A stretch of DNA of 37,044 nt from a virus, in the IMG/VR virus record IMGVR_UViG_3300027906_000060, positions 1 to 37,044 of that record, one strand, 5' to 3'. Position 1 is the stretch's first letter. The number at the start of each line of letters is the position of its first letter. Below are positions 31,669 to 37,044 of this stretch, piece after piece. The position numbers and the translations under genes were made by a program. The notes under the pieces are model-generated. The model was given only the letters and a program-made list of their open reading frames with translations, was not told the DNA's origin and did not search any database.

Positions 31669-32831
31669 TATCCTTTGTTGAAATTAGCTGCGCTAAATTC
31701 ACTCCTGTCTACAAATTTAGAAGGTCTGCCATTTCTTATGGCAACAAAACCTTCTGGTTTACTTTTAGCTCCGCCTATCTCATGCCCCCATTCTGACTTT
31801 TGAGATAGTGTATTTGTAATAATATTCTTTGCCGCTTGTAAATGCTTGTGCATATTCATTGGGCCTTCAAAGTGTTCCTTATTCTTATTTATATGACCTA
31901 TGGTGTTATCCATAGTTGTTTGATGTCTTGCTTTAGCTGCGTCTGTTTTAACACCATCTATTTTTTTCTGATGTTTAGCACTAGCATGCGCTACAAATCC
32001 TTCATGAGAATATGCTTCTCCTGTTCTTACCGTGTGGTTAATATATGTTTTCTTAGCCACTGCATGTTTCATTACAGTATCGTGATGTTCTTTAGGTGTG
32101 TTTTTAAAGTGTGCCACTGCTTGTTCTAAGTGATGATCTACTTGTTTACGATCTTCTAGGCTATACCTATGTGTGCTAGTATCATGATTAGCACTCATTA
32201 GGTGTACATCTTTATGTTTTTTGAATGTAGAATTGTCAATAGCACCATGTTTTGCTTTCAAAGATGCTATATTTTTCCCTTCGTATTCTGTATGTATTGC
32301 TAATCCTAGTTTAGAACTTTTAGCTGCTTTACCATGATCTGAATCTGCTGGTGCGTGATATGTAATTGTGTTAGGTGTAAAATCTACTCTATTATTCTTT
32401 TTATCATGTTTAACATCTCCAGAGTGCATGATGTCTGCTTGATATATACCATTAGGTTCTATTTTATGTGCGTGATCTAATGCTGCACTTAACTTCTTCA
32501 TAAGTCCAGGCGCATGTCCGTGATTTTTTGCTATGTCTTCGTGTGTATGGTTTATCTTAGGATTCTTATTAAATGCTGATTTAGATGAAACAAAAAACTT
32601 ACCATTCTCTGGGTGTTTTCCAAATACAATAGCAGGACTTCCATCATATTTAACAGTTGTCTGCGTCTGTCCTGAACCTTTACCTTGTAATCCGTTATGA
32701 ACATCATTAATAGTATGGAACGCATGTCCAAAACCCTCATGGCCAGCATGAATGACATGGTCCTCAACATGTTCTAAATGTTTGAGTTTATCCTCTTCTT
32801 TATCTTCTTTTAAAAATTCAGTAAATCTCAT
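31668..32831 (-). CDS. DUF6267-like, ligase-like nucleotidyltransferase candidate (387 aa)
   Basis: Residues 57-66 (QTTVKYDGSP) hold the KxDG motif I of DNA/RNA ligases (Lys61), and GIYQADIMHSGD and FVAIRNGRPSK could be later motifs. It resembles the DUF6267 family of T4-like marine phages by overall layout. About 41 of 387 residues are histidine. The late box TATAAATA is 5 nt before the ATG, without Shine-Dalgarno. RNA- or DNA-ligase activity is a motif-based inference; the family may use the KxDG chemistry for something else. Confidence 0.65.
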   Translation of the reverse strand: MRFTEFLKEDKEEDKLKHLEHVEDHVIHAGHEGFGHAFHTINDVHNGLQGKGSGQTQTTVKYDGSPAIVFGKHPENGKFFVSSKSAFNKNPKINHTHEDIAKNHGHAPGLMKKLSAALDHAHKIEPNGIYQADIMHSGDVKHDKKNNRVDFTPNTITYHAPADSDHGKAAKSSKLGLAIHTEYEGKNIASLKAKHGAIDNSTFKKHKDVHLMSANHDTSTHRYSLEDRKQVDHHLEQAVAHFKNTPKEHHDTVMKHAVAKKTYINHTVRTGEAYSHEGFVAHASAKHQKKIDGVKTDAAKARHQTTMDNTIGHINKNKEHFEGPMNMHKHLQAAKNIITNTLSQKSEWGHEIGGAKSKPEGFVAIRNGRPSKFVDRSEFSAANFNKG

Positions 32832-32836
32832 GTTAG

Positions 32837-32844
32837 TATTTATA
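32837..32844 (-). promoter_or_regulatory. Late promoter, 5 nt from the ATG
   Basis: TATAAATA then CTAAC then the ATG at 32831. It overlaps the last codons of the glycosyltransferase gene. Confidence 0.7.
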
Positions 32845-33649
32845 ATAATTTAATAAACGGAAAGTCTAACCGTTGTTTTTTTGTTCCTTTAAGTTTTTCT
32901 ACTTCTGGGATAGGTAATGGTGCATAAAAATAATCTTCGCTTATGTACTCTGTCTTTTTAACTTTATTTGTTACTGAACCGTGCCTACCTCTTCTATTTA
33001 ATAGTACTACTTGACCTGAATGTCTTTCTACTACATCTGGAAGTTCTGTTATTCTTTCTATAAACTCTCTATCTCCGTGATGATGTCCTGTAAAAGACTC
33101 GTCATAACCACCAGCTTCCCAATATAAATCTTTGTGTATTAAAAATGAATTCATATGTCCTGGATAAGGTTTTAATTCTTGTATATGTTTTACCCAAAGA
33201 TCATGTCTGTAAAAAGATCTTTCTGAATACTTTTTAACAATTAGTCTACCTACTGTTTCTGTACTAAGTTGCATGTCTATATCAAAAAATGCAATATAAT
33301 CTGATAGTGCATATTTTGCTATTAAGTTTCTACAACCGTGTGAATTGAATCCTAAATTTCTAGTACATCTCCAGAGTTGGAATGTAGGTCCATAGTCAGG
33401 TAAATCCCAATTACAATCTAATATAACATCTAATGCTTTATCTATTTCAGAGCCATCATCAACCAAAAAGATATCTACAAAGGAAGGATAATCCTTCCAA
33501 AGTTCTAATTGTTGTTCTAGGTATTGAGGGTCTTGAAAGTAAGTGTATCCTAATGTAACTCTAGGACCACTACCCTTCGCCCATGTCCGAAGATTCAACA
33601 CCTGAGATCTGGGTGACATCTGTCGCTGGGAAGTCAATTTCGTCTCCAT
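32840..33649 (-). CDS. Glycosyltransferase family 2-like enzyme (up to 269 aa)
   Basis: A GT-A fold is clear: VTLGYTYF near the start, FLVDDGSEID (nucleotide-sugar binding), FFDIDMQLS (the DxD metal site) and GGYDESFTGHHHGDREF, as in family 2 enzymes. It transfers a sugar, perhaps to DNA, lipopolysaccharide or a virion protein. The true start is uncertain: the frame is open to 33649, with ATG codons at 33619 and 33649 but no good ribosome site, and it overlaps the upstream gene by 50-80 nt. It precedes the DUF6267-like gene. Confidence 0.8.
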   Translation of the reverse strand: METKLTSQRQMSPRSQVLNLRTWAKGSGPRVTLGYTYFQDPQYLEQQLELWKDYPSFVDIFLVDDGSEIDKALDVILDCNWDLPDYGPTFQLWRCTRNLGFNSHGCRNLIAKYALSDYIAFFDIDMQLSTETVGRLIVKKYSERSFYRHDLWVKHIQELKPYPGHMNSFLIHKDLYWEAGGYDESFTGHHHGDREFIERITELPDVVERHSGQVVLLNRRGRHGSVTNKVKKTEYISEDYFYAPLPIPEVEKLKGTKKQRLDFPFIKLL

Positions 33650-33920
33650 ATTTTAGTTGAAAATGTTCGTTATGTGTTAAAGATTCTTTTAGATATACTT
33701 CATATCCTGAGAATACTTCTACAACGGATTCTGTAACCTTACCTTCTAATGTATGTTGAAATTGATCTACAAATCTTCCTATCTCAGAAAGTGTAGGTTC
33801 TTCTTCAGTATATCCTATAATGTATTCGTTACTACCGACTGGTGTCCACATAGGAAATTCCTTGGACACACCGTTTGCTTGCCAAACTCTAGTGGTAGCT
33901 ACTACTTTTAGTTTCTGCAT
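33570..33920 (-). CDS. Hypothetical protein (116 aa)
   Basis: A 116-residue soluble protein with a mixed alpha/beta look, VVATTRVWQANGVSKEF at the start, and an acidic C-terminal part. No family recognised. It starts inside the 69-aa gene (32-nt overlap) and its end overlaps the glycosyltransferase frame by about 80 nt (by 50 if the GT starts at 33619). The overlapping run of 33570-34600 suggests one operon with the cytidylyltransferase and the glycosyltransferase. Confidence 0.6.
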   Translation of the reverse strand: MQKLKVVATTRVWQANGVSKEFPMWTPVGSNEYIIGYTEEEPTLSEIGRFVDQFQHTLEGKVTESVVEVFSGYEVYLKESLTHNEHFQLKYGDEIDFPATDVTQISGVESSDMGEG

Positions 33921-34098
33921 TATATAACTCCAAATTATTCTTAACTCTATCTATATCTATATCATTTTTAGAGGCAATATTTTGAGCTGTCTGCTTCCAA
34001 TAGGATTTAAATTCTCCATGTAATGCTCTTTTCTCAGCATTCAGACAATTAACTATCCTTCTTATTGCGCTTGTTTCCTTTTTCACTTGGTTCATCAT
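33889..34098 (-). CDS. Hypothetical small helical protein (69 aa)
   Basis: A 69-residue helical, basic protein (AIRRIVNCLNAEKRALHGEFKSYWKQ). AGAGGAT lies before a double ATG (34098 or 34095). It overlaps the TagD-like gene end by 50 nt and the next gene by 32 nt. No family recognised; nucleic acid binding is possible from its charge. Confidence 0.55.
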   Translation of the reverse strand: MMNQVKKETSAIRRIVNCLNAEKRALHGEFKSYWKQTAQNIASKNDIDIDRVKNNLELYNAETKSSSYH

Positions 34099-34600
34099 CT
34101 ATCCTCTTTTTGTTAGCGGCTACAACCTCAGGCATTACTGCATCCTTGTAACCAGTTATTTTTTCAATTTCATTGGATCGTATTCTTTGTCTGAGACTTG
34201 TACTCGAGAAAGAGTGATCTCTGACATTGTAAAACAATTCAATATTACGATCCAAACATATTTGTTTAGCCGTAAATTCTTTGTCCCTATATTCAGTACC
34301 TAGTATTCTAATATTTAAAGGTAGTGTAAGGAATAAATCTTCTAATTCTTTTTCTGTAGAGTACATAACTATCTCATCAACATACTTTACAGCTGCTAAT
34401 TGGATTTGTCTTTCTACTATACTTTGAATAGGCTTGTTTTTATTATCTCTATCTAGAGTAGGATCTACTTGCAGAGCTGCTATCAGGTAATCACAATGCC
34501 TTTTGGCTTCCTCCAGCATAACAACATGGCCTGCATGTAGTAAATCAAATGTACTACAGGTAATGCCAATTGTGCCACAGTCTTTGTAATCTAACCTCAT
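34049..34600 (-). CDS. TagD-like cytidylyltransferase (183 aa)
   Basis: A single-domain nucleotidyltransferase of the TagD / glycerol-3-phosphate cytidylyltransferase kind: FDLLHAGH at residues 18-25 and FSSTSLR at 131-137 are the HxGH and ISSTxxR motifs. The last 30 residues are basic (RKDDEPSEKGNKRNKK-like). It would make a CDP-activated alcohol or sugar for an unknown transfer, and a glycosyltransferase lies downstream. The start is coupled by ATGA to a tiny ORF at 34597-34674. The specific substrate is not determined by these motifs. Confidence 0.85.
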   Translation of the reverse strand: MRLDYKDCGTIGITCSTFDLLHAGHVVMLEEAKRHCDYLIAALQVDPTLDRDNKNKPIQSIVERQIQLAAVKYVDEIVMYSTEKELEDLFLTLPLNIRILGTEYRDKEFTAKQICLDRNIELFYNVRDHSFSSTSLRQRIRSNEIEKITGYKDAVMPEVVAANKKRIDDEPSEKGNKRNKKDS

Positions 34601-34674
34601 ATCTCCATCTCCATCTTGACGTCTTGTTGACCTTTGGTTGAAGTTGTCTTAACAAGCCTCAAGTCTTCCTCCAT
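34597..34674 (-). CDS. Tiny ORF coupled to the TagD-like gene (25 aa), candidate
   Basis: Twenty-five charged residues beginning MEEDLRLVK and ending MEMEI, with stop TGA overlapping the ATG of the next gene. No ribosome site is seen before its ATG. The frame is open upstream and overlaps the 30-aa ORF at 34649-34741, so one longer product by frame change is conceivable. Low confidence as a separate gene. Confidence 0.25.
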   Translation of the reverse strand: MEEDLRLVKTTSTKGQQDVKMEMEI

Positions 34675-34741
34675 TATGTATAAGAACAGAAGAAGTAGGA
34701 GATTGTGTACTATATGTCTCCATTTTTTCCACAAACCGCAT
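34649..34741 (-). CDS. Small ORF with good ribosome site (30 aa), candidate
   Basis: Thirty residues starting MRFVEKMETYS and ending GGRLEAC. GGAG lies 7 nt before the ATG, a better signal than many genes here. The 175-nt gap 34601-34775 would otherwise be non-coding. No family recognised. It is too short to be sure. Confidence 0.4.
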   Translation of the reverse strand: MRFVEKMETYSTQSPTSSVLIHNGGRLEAC

Positions 34742-34774
34742 TATATATCTCCAGAACATACAATCAACATAAAA

Positions 34775-35263
34775 TTAACACAATTCATCCAACCATTCCG
34801 TTTGTATATCTTCTACGAACTCTAAAAAGTCTAACTCTTCTAAACCGTCTATTTTATCATATTCGGCTTTAAACCATCCTCCAGACTCTTCAATATTCTT
34901 ATCATTAACATATAAACCAGCAAAGTTTAGAAATTCATCTTCATATTGCATACTTAATACAACATCTGAATCTGTTGATCTTAAATGTTCTAATAATCCT
35001 GAAAAGAATACATGAGGTGAAATCCAAGCAGATTTAATTTCTACTTCTGTTCCCATGAATTTTGTCATAACTGCTTTTTTAGGTCCTACCCAATCTTCCA
35101 TAAACTCTTCATCTACGATTTCTTGGTTAGTGAGAAAGAAGTCTGCGAATTCTAATCCTTTCTCATCAAAGGTTTCAATAAATTCAAAAACTCTTACGAA
35201 TTCTCTTTCTGCTTCATTGTTTCCTTTTTCAAATTGTATAGTTGAATATACATTATTTGCCAT
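34775..35263 (-). CDS. Api92/DUF1281-like phage protein (162 aa)
   Basis: The frame starts at 35263 with MANNVYSTIQFEKG and a GGAG 8 nt upstream; the longer frame from 35305 lies inside the preceding gene. Central aromatic and acidic segments (EIKSAWISPHVFFSGLLEHL, MQYEDEFLNFAGLYV) recall the ferredoxin-like Api92/DUF1281 proteins common in phages, whose function is unknown. The protein is strongly acidic overall, with many Glu and Asp. The assignment is tentative. Confidence 0.55.
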   Translation of the reverse strand: MANNVYSTIQFEKGNNEAEREFVRVFEFIETFDEKGLEFADFFLTNQEIVDEEFMEDWVGPKKAVMTKFMGTEVEIKSAWISPHVFFSGLLEHLRSTDSDVVLSMQYEDEFLNFAGLYVNDKNIEESGGWFKAEYDKIDGLEELDFLEFVEDIQTEWLDELC

Positions 35264-35453
35264 GCAGTTTCTCCCTTTGTCTAACGAATGTCTTTGCTGT
35301 ATCAACAGCTATATTTCTATCACCTACAAATTCTGTAAAGACCAAATTATCTTTACTATAAAACTCTACTTTGAACATTCCGTCTGGCACCTCCACGGGT
35401 GAGATCTCTGCTCTAAAAAATTCGTTACCAAAGGTTGATTCTAATTTATTCAA
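35253..35453 (-). CDS. Hypothetical protein (66 aa), TTG start
   Basis: A 66-residue protein with beta-type alternation (GMFKVEFYSKDNLVFTEFVG). No ATG is near its start; TTG at 35451-35453, overlapping the stop of the upstream gene by 8 nt, is the best candidate, with CAGGAG about 12 nt upstream. It overlaps the next gene by 11 nt. No family recognised; a late start at an internal ATG cannot be excluded. Confidence 0.55.
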   Translation of the reverse strand: MNKLESTFGNEFFRAEISPVEVPDGMFKVEFYSKDNLVFTEFVGDRNIAVDTAKTFVRQREKLHGK

Positions 35454-35703
35454 CTGGATATTTATCTCCTGAAAAATTAAATCGTCTGCTATTGAGAATT
35501 TCTAATTTCTCTTGGTTTTCTGCTATAATTGCTATCTGCGTATCGAGGGCTTGAACTACATCTGGGTGTTCACCTATACCTGCTGGGTTTTCTAAATATA
35601 CTCTTACATTGGCCTTAGCAGAGGCAATATTACCTCTGTACTGTTGCTCTAAAGCTTTGATCAACTCTCTGCCTATGTTATCTTCGTATGCCTCGCCTGC
35701 CAT
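35446..35703 (-). CDS. Conserved T4-like marine phage protein (85 aa)
   Basis: A helical, acidic protein with NIGRELIKALEQQYRG, NVRVYLENPAGIGEHPD and QEKLEIL; this sequence is recalled as very well conserved among T4-like marine phages, but no function is assigned. GGAG precedes the ATG by 9 nt. The tRNA-Thr gene lies 21 nt upstream, so they may share the late transcript from 35892-35899. Confidence 0.7.
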   Translation of the reverse strand: MAGEAYEDNIGRELIKALEQQYRGNIASAKANVRVYLENPAGIGEHPDVVQALDTQIAIIAENQEKLEILNSRRFNFSGDKYPVE

Positions 35704-35724
35704 TTATATCTCCGTTTATCTGTC

Positions 35725-35800
35725 TGGAGCTCGGAATAGGATTTGAACCTACGACCTGATGATTACAAATCATCTGCTCTACCAACTGAGCTATCCGAGC
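35725..35800 (-). tRNA. tRNA-Thr (anticodon UGU)
   Basis: A full cloverleaf reads on the minus strand: acceptor arms GCTCGGA and TCCGAGC, a D arm with TAGCTCAGTTGGTAGAGC, an anticodon stem GATGA/TCATC with loop TTTGTAA (anticodon TGT, decoding ACA), a T arm with GGTTCAAATCC, and an encoded CCA end after a T discriminator. The anticodon bases are at 35765-35767. An AT-rich phage would benefit from ACA decoding. Gene size is 76 nt. Confidence 0.95.
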
Positions 35801-35879
35801 AAAAATTCTGTGGGTCTTTTATTTCGTCTGTCGTACCCAGGACAGATATGTTTTTGTTATGGTTTTTAGTGAGGTCCAT
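35763..35879 (-). CDS. Short ORF running into the tRNA (38 aa), candidate
   Basis: An ATG at 35879 has GGAGAGAGG upstream and follows the late box at 35892-35899. The frame continues 38 residues (MDLTKNHNKN...) and ends with TAA inside the anticodon region of the tRNA. Overlap with an RNA gene is unusual and the reading may be incidental. Listed for checking only. Confidence 0.3.
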   Translation of the reverse strand: MDLTKNHNKNISVLGTTDEIKDPQNFCSDSSVGRADDL

Positions 35880-35891
35880 CCCTCTCTCCTT

Positions 35892-35899
35892 TATTTATA
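35892..35899 (-). promoter_or_regulatory. Late promoter upstream of tRNA-Thr
   Basis: Exact TATAAATA on the minus strand, about 92 nt before the tRNA 5' end. The rest of 35801-36002 holds no recognised gene beyond the candidate ORF and the terminator. Confidence 0.6.
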
Positions 35900-35950
35900 G
35901 TTGGCCTTTTGCCCTCTGACGAGCCCGGTGTACCAAACCTCAAAAATTGT

Positions 35951-35992
35951 AATGGAGCACATGCGCTAGTTCCCGACTTAATGTGCTCCATT
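35951..35992 (-). terminator. Rho-independent terminator after the HTH gene
   Basis: Perfect 12-bp arms (AATGGAGCACAT and ATGTGCTCCATT) around an 18-nt loop. In the leftward direction the right arm is followed by ACAATTTTT, so a U run comes soon after the stem. It lies 11 nt past the stop of the gene at 36003 and ends the early run from 36615. Confidence 0.75.
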
Positions 35993-36002
35993 AGCATCTA
36001 GC

Positions 36003-36254
36003 TTAGCTAAATGATACGCCAGCTGCAAATGCTGCTGCTACCATTGCTCTGCTAGGAGTACCCAAACGATAGGTGGCGTTGCCCCTATTGTTTGTGTTAG
36101 TGTAAATAGGATATCCCTGTCCTCTAAGAACATTAATCTTAGCAGGAAGTCTATTTACTTTGAGTTTGTGTGTTGCCACAGCATTACTCAGGGAATTGCC
36201 AGCAGTCAAAAAGTTAAGAACTTTTTGCTGTTGACTCACTTTACGATTAGCCAT
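36003..36254 (-). CDS. Small winged-helix/HTH protein (83 aa)
   Basis: The segment VLNFLTAGNSLSNAVATHKLKVNRLPAKINVLRGQGYPI fits an HTH_39-type helix-turn-helix with a wing (residues 12-52), followed by NRGNATYRLG as the second strand. A DNA-binding regulatory or accessory role is likely. The start at 36254 is one base after the previous stop, with GGAGAGC upstream; the frame from 36305 is rejected. It is the last gene before a strong terminator in the short early operon. Confidence 0.7.
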   Translation of the reverse strand: MANRKVSQQQKVLNFLTAGNSLSNAVATHKLKVNRLPAKINVLRGQGYPIYTNTNNRGNATYRLGTPSRAMVAAAFAAGVSFS

Positions 36255-36255
36255 A

Positions 36256-36615
36256 TTAGCTCTCCATATTGTTGGCATCATTGCCAGTTGAAATTGCACC
36301 CTCATTTACAGTCACAGTAGCAGAAACAGTATTACCTGTTGTTACCGTTCTTGTAGACTTAGGTACATTACGATACACGACTTTCTGTAAAGCATCTCTT
36401 ACATCAAAGTTGGATTTAATCTCCTCCTTCTCAAGCAAGTAATTAGATGCTTCCTTCTTAGTCATGGCTTGCGGCAATTCAGCAAACCAAGTATCTTGGT
36501 TCCCCTTAGCCGTAAGTTTTTTAATGCGAGAAACCATATCGTTTCCGAATCTAGCCTTTGTTTGGCCTTTTTCAGTCACGCTATAGCCTGCATACTTAAA
36601 TAATTGATCAGTCAT
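36256..36615 (-). CDS. Hypothetical early protein (119 aa)
   Basis: A 119-residue soluble protein, mainly basic and helical in the first 80 residues, with a Thr/Ala/Val-rich end. No family recognised. The ATG at 36615 has AGGTGAT in front; the longer frame from 36636 is not preferred. A sigma-70 promoter (36648-36676) lies about 33 nt upstream, so early expression together with the HTH gene is predicted. Confidence 0.65.
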   Translation of the reverse strand: MTDQLFKYAGYSVTEKGQTKARFGNDMVSRIKKLTAKGNQDTWFAELPQAMTKKEASNYLLEKEEIKSNFDVRDALQKVVYRNVPKSTRTVTTGNTVSATVTVNEGAISTGNDANNMES

Positions 36616-36647
36616 ATTATCACCTTTTTTTCTCATTTACTATACAC

Positions 36648-36676
36648 ATTATGCACTCTTATTAACCAAAGGTCAA
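36648..36676 (-). promoter_or_regulatory. Sigma-70 promoter for the 36256-36615 and HTH genes
   Basis: TTGACC (36671-36676) and CATAAT (36648-36653) with a 17-bp spacer on the minus strand. The AGAGTG before the -10 is shared with the promoter at 4997. GGTCCT lies 9 nt upstream of the -35. The gap 36637-36700 holds nothing else. Confidence 0.85.
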
Positions 36677-36700
36677 CAAGTAATAGGACCAAAATAGCAA

Positions 36701-37044
36701 TTAAGCTGCTAATCTAGCCAATACCCTTTCCTTAGAGTATGAAACCCTTTTGTGGTAACAATAGAATCCAAAATCTTTGAATCCTTCGTGTACACAATCC
36801 TCAGCTTGCATATCCCAATGAAGAGCTTGTCTAAAGTCTTTTGCTCCCATATTAACTAAATTGGCAAGATGTGACTTGAGCTCATTCCAAGATTCTTTCT
36901 CAATATTCTGTATGCGTTCTGCTTCTTCAGCAGCTTCCTCATAAAGTCTATCAAGCCAATCGCTGAGCTCTTGGACAGACATACCAGAGTAGTCGCCTCT
37001 AGGTCTAAACCCGTAAGCTTCTTTATGAGTATCACTTATATAAG
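36701..37044 (-). CDS. Hypothetical helical protein, partial (runs off the right edge)
   Basis: The ATG at 36982 is not the likely start: the frame stays open upstream to the window edge, giving DTHKEAYGFRPRG and then MSVQELSDWLDRL. That opening resembles an N-terminal sequence (KEAYGFRPR) seen in related phage proteins, so the gene begins beyond 37044. The rest is helical and charged, with Trp-bearing stretches. It stops 25 nt before the -35 of the promoter at 36648. Function unknown. Confidence 0.65.
   Translation of the reverse strand, partial: YISDTHKEAYGFRPRGDYSGMSVQELSDWLDRLYEEAAEEAERIQNIEKESWNELKSHLANLVNMGAKDFRQALHWDMQAEDCVHEGFKDFGFYCYHKRVSYSKERVLARLAA

Noticed and set aside
9514-31893. 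TATAAATA matches inside genes at 9514-9521, 11083-11090, 11687-11694 and 31886-31893 (minus strand)
   Set aside because: Each lies within a clearly coding gene with no start codon close downstream, so they are treated as chance matches in AT-rich DNA.
35801-35950. A second tRNA next to tRNA-Thr
   Set aside because: No second cloverleaf with acceptor, anticodon and T arms could be assembled from this stretch.
1-37044. CRISPR array or classical insertion sequence
   Set aside because: No regular 25-40 bp direct repeats with spacers and no transposase gene were seen; the only tandem array is the 10-bp repeat at 101-170.

Overview
The window looks like part of an AT-rich T4-like marine myophage genome, of the broad kind that infects cyanobacteria or Pelagibacter-like bacteria. 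The reasons are a T4 gp61-type primase, a T4-type RNase H, phage class I ribonucleotide reductase subunits, many short overlapping genes, T4-like late promoters (TATAAATA), a tRNA gene, and several proteins that resemble families shared by marine T4-like phages (DUF6433-like, DUF6267-like, SwmB-like virion protein). No photosynthesis gene is present. A host assignment from this window alone is inference. Almost all genes are on the minus strand and are read from right to left; only two genes (6765-8887) are on the plus strand.

Layout, left to right. 1-262: a seven-copy 10-bp phased repeat and a tiny membrane ORF. 252-5894: small unknown genes, a cluster of a degenerate SDR-like protein, a B12-type radical SAM enzyme and a weakly sulfotransferase-like protein, then membrane proteins, a HAD phosphatase-like protein and an HExxH metalloprotease. 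5985-6658: a small membrane protein and a DUF1353 protein. 6690-6701: a compact bidirectional late promoter. 6765-8887: a plus-strand cassette (unknown, possibly nuclease-like protein plus a NUMOD3 protein). 8854-10967: an SDR, a SPASM-type radical SAM enzyme and a DUF6433-like protein. 10982-15825: an outer-membrane porin-like protein, RNase H, conserved phage proteins, a membrane coiled-coil protein and a GIY-YIG protein. 15844-21636: nucleotide and replication genes: cupin, zinc ribbon, nrdB, queC-like, SGNH hydrolase-like, nrdA, primase. 21700-32831: a late block of virion and lysis genes with a second radical SAM paralog inside it, a spanin pair and two very histidine-rich nucleotidyltransferase-like enzymes. 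32840-35703: a glycosyltransferase, a TagD-like cytidylyltransferase and small unknowns. 35725-37044: tRNA-Thr(UGU), a terminator and small early genes, the last running off the right edge.

The two promoter classes are unusually readable. Six sigma-70-type promoters, all with exactly 17-bp spacers, precede replication or accessory genes and suggest early expression by host RNA polymerase. Late TATAAATA/CATAAATA boxes sit in the gaps of the virion block. In six cases the box is exactly 5 nt before the ATG, which by T4 late geometry would start the mRNA on the start codon itself, predicting leaderless late mRNAs. A second notable feature is an A9 run at the end of the 28808-30082 gene, from which a -1 shift leads into the gene at 27471-28724. 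That downstream gene has no Shine-Dalgarno sequence and no promoter of its own, so a fused product of about 870 residues is plausible (or a homopolymer sequencing error).
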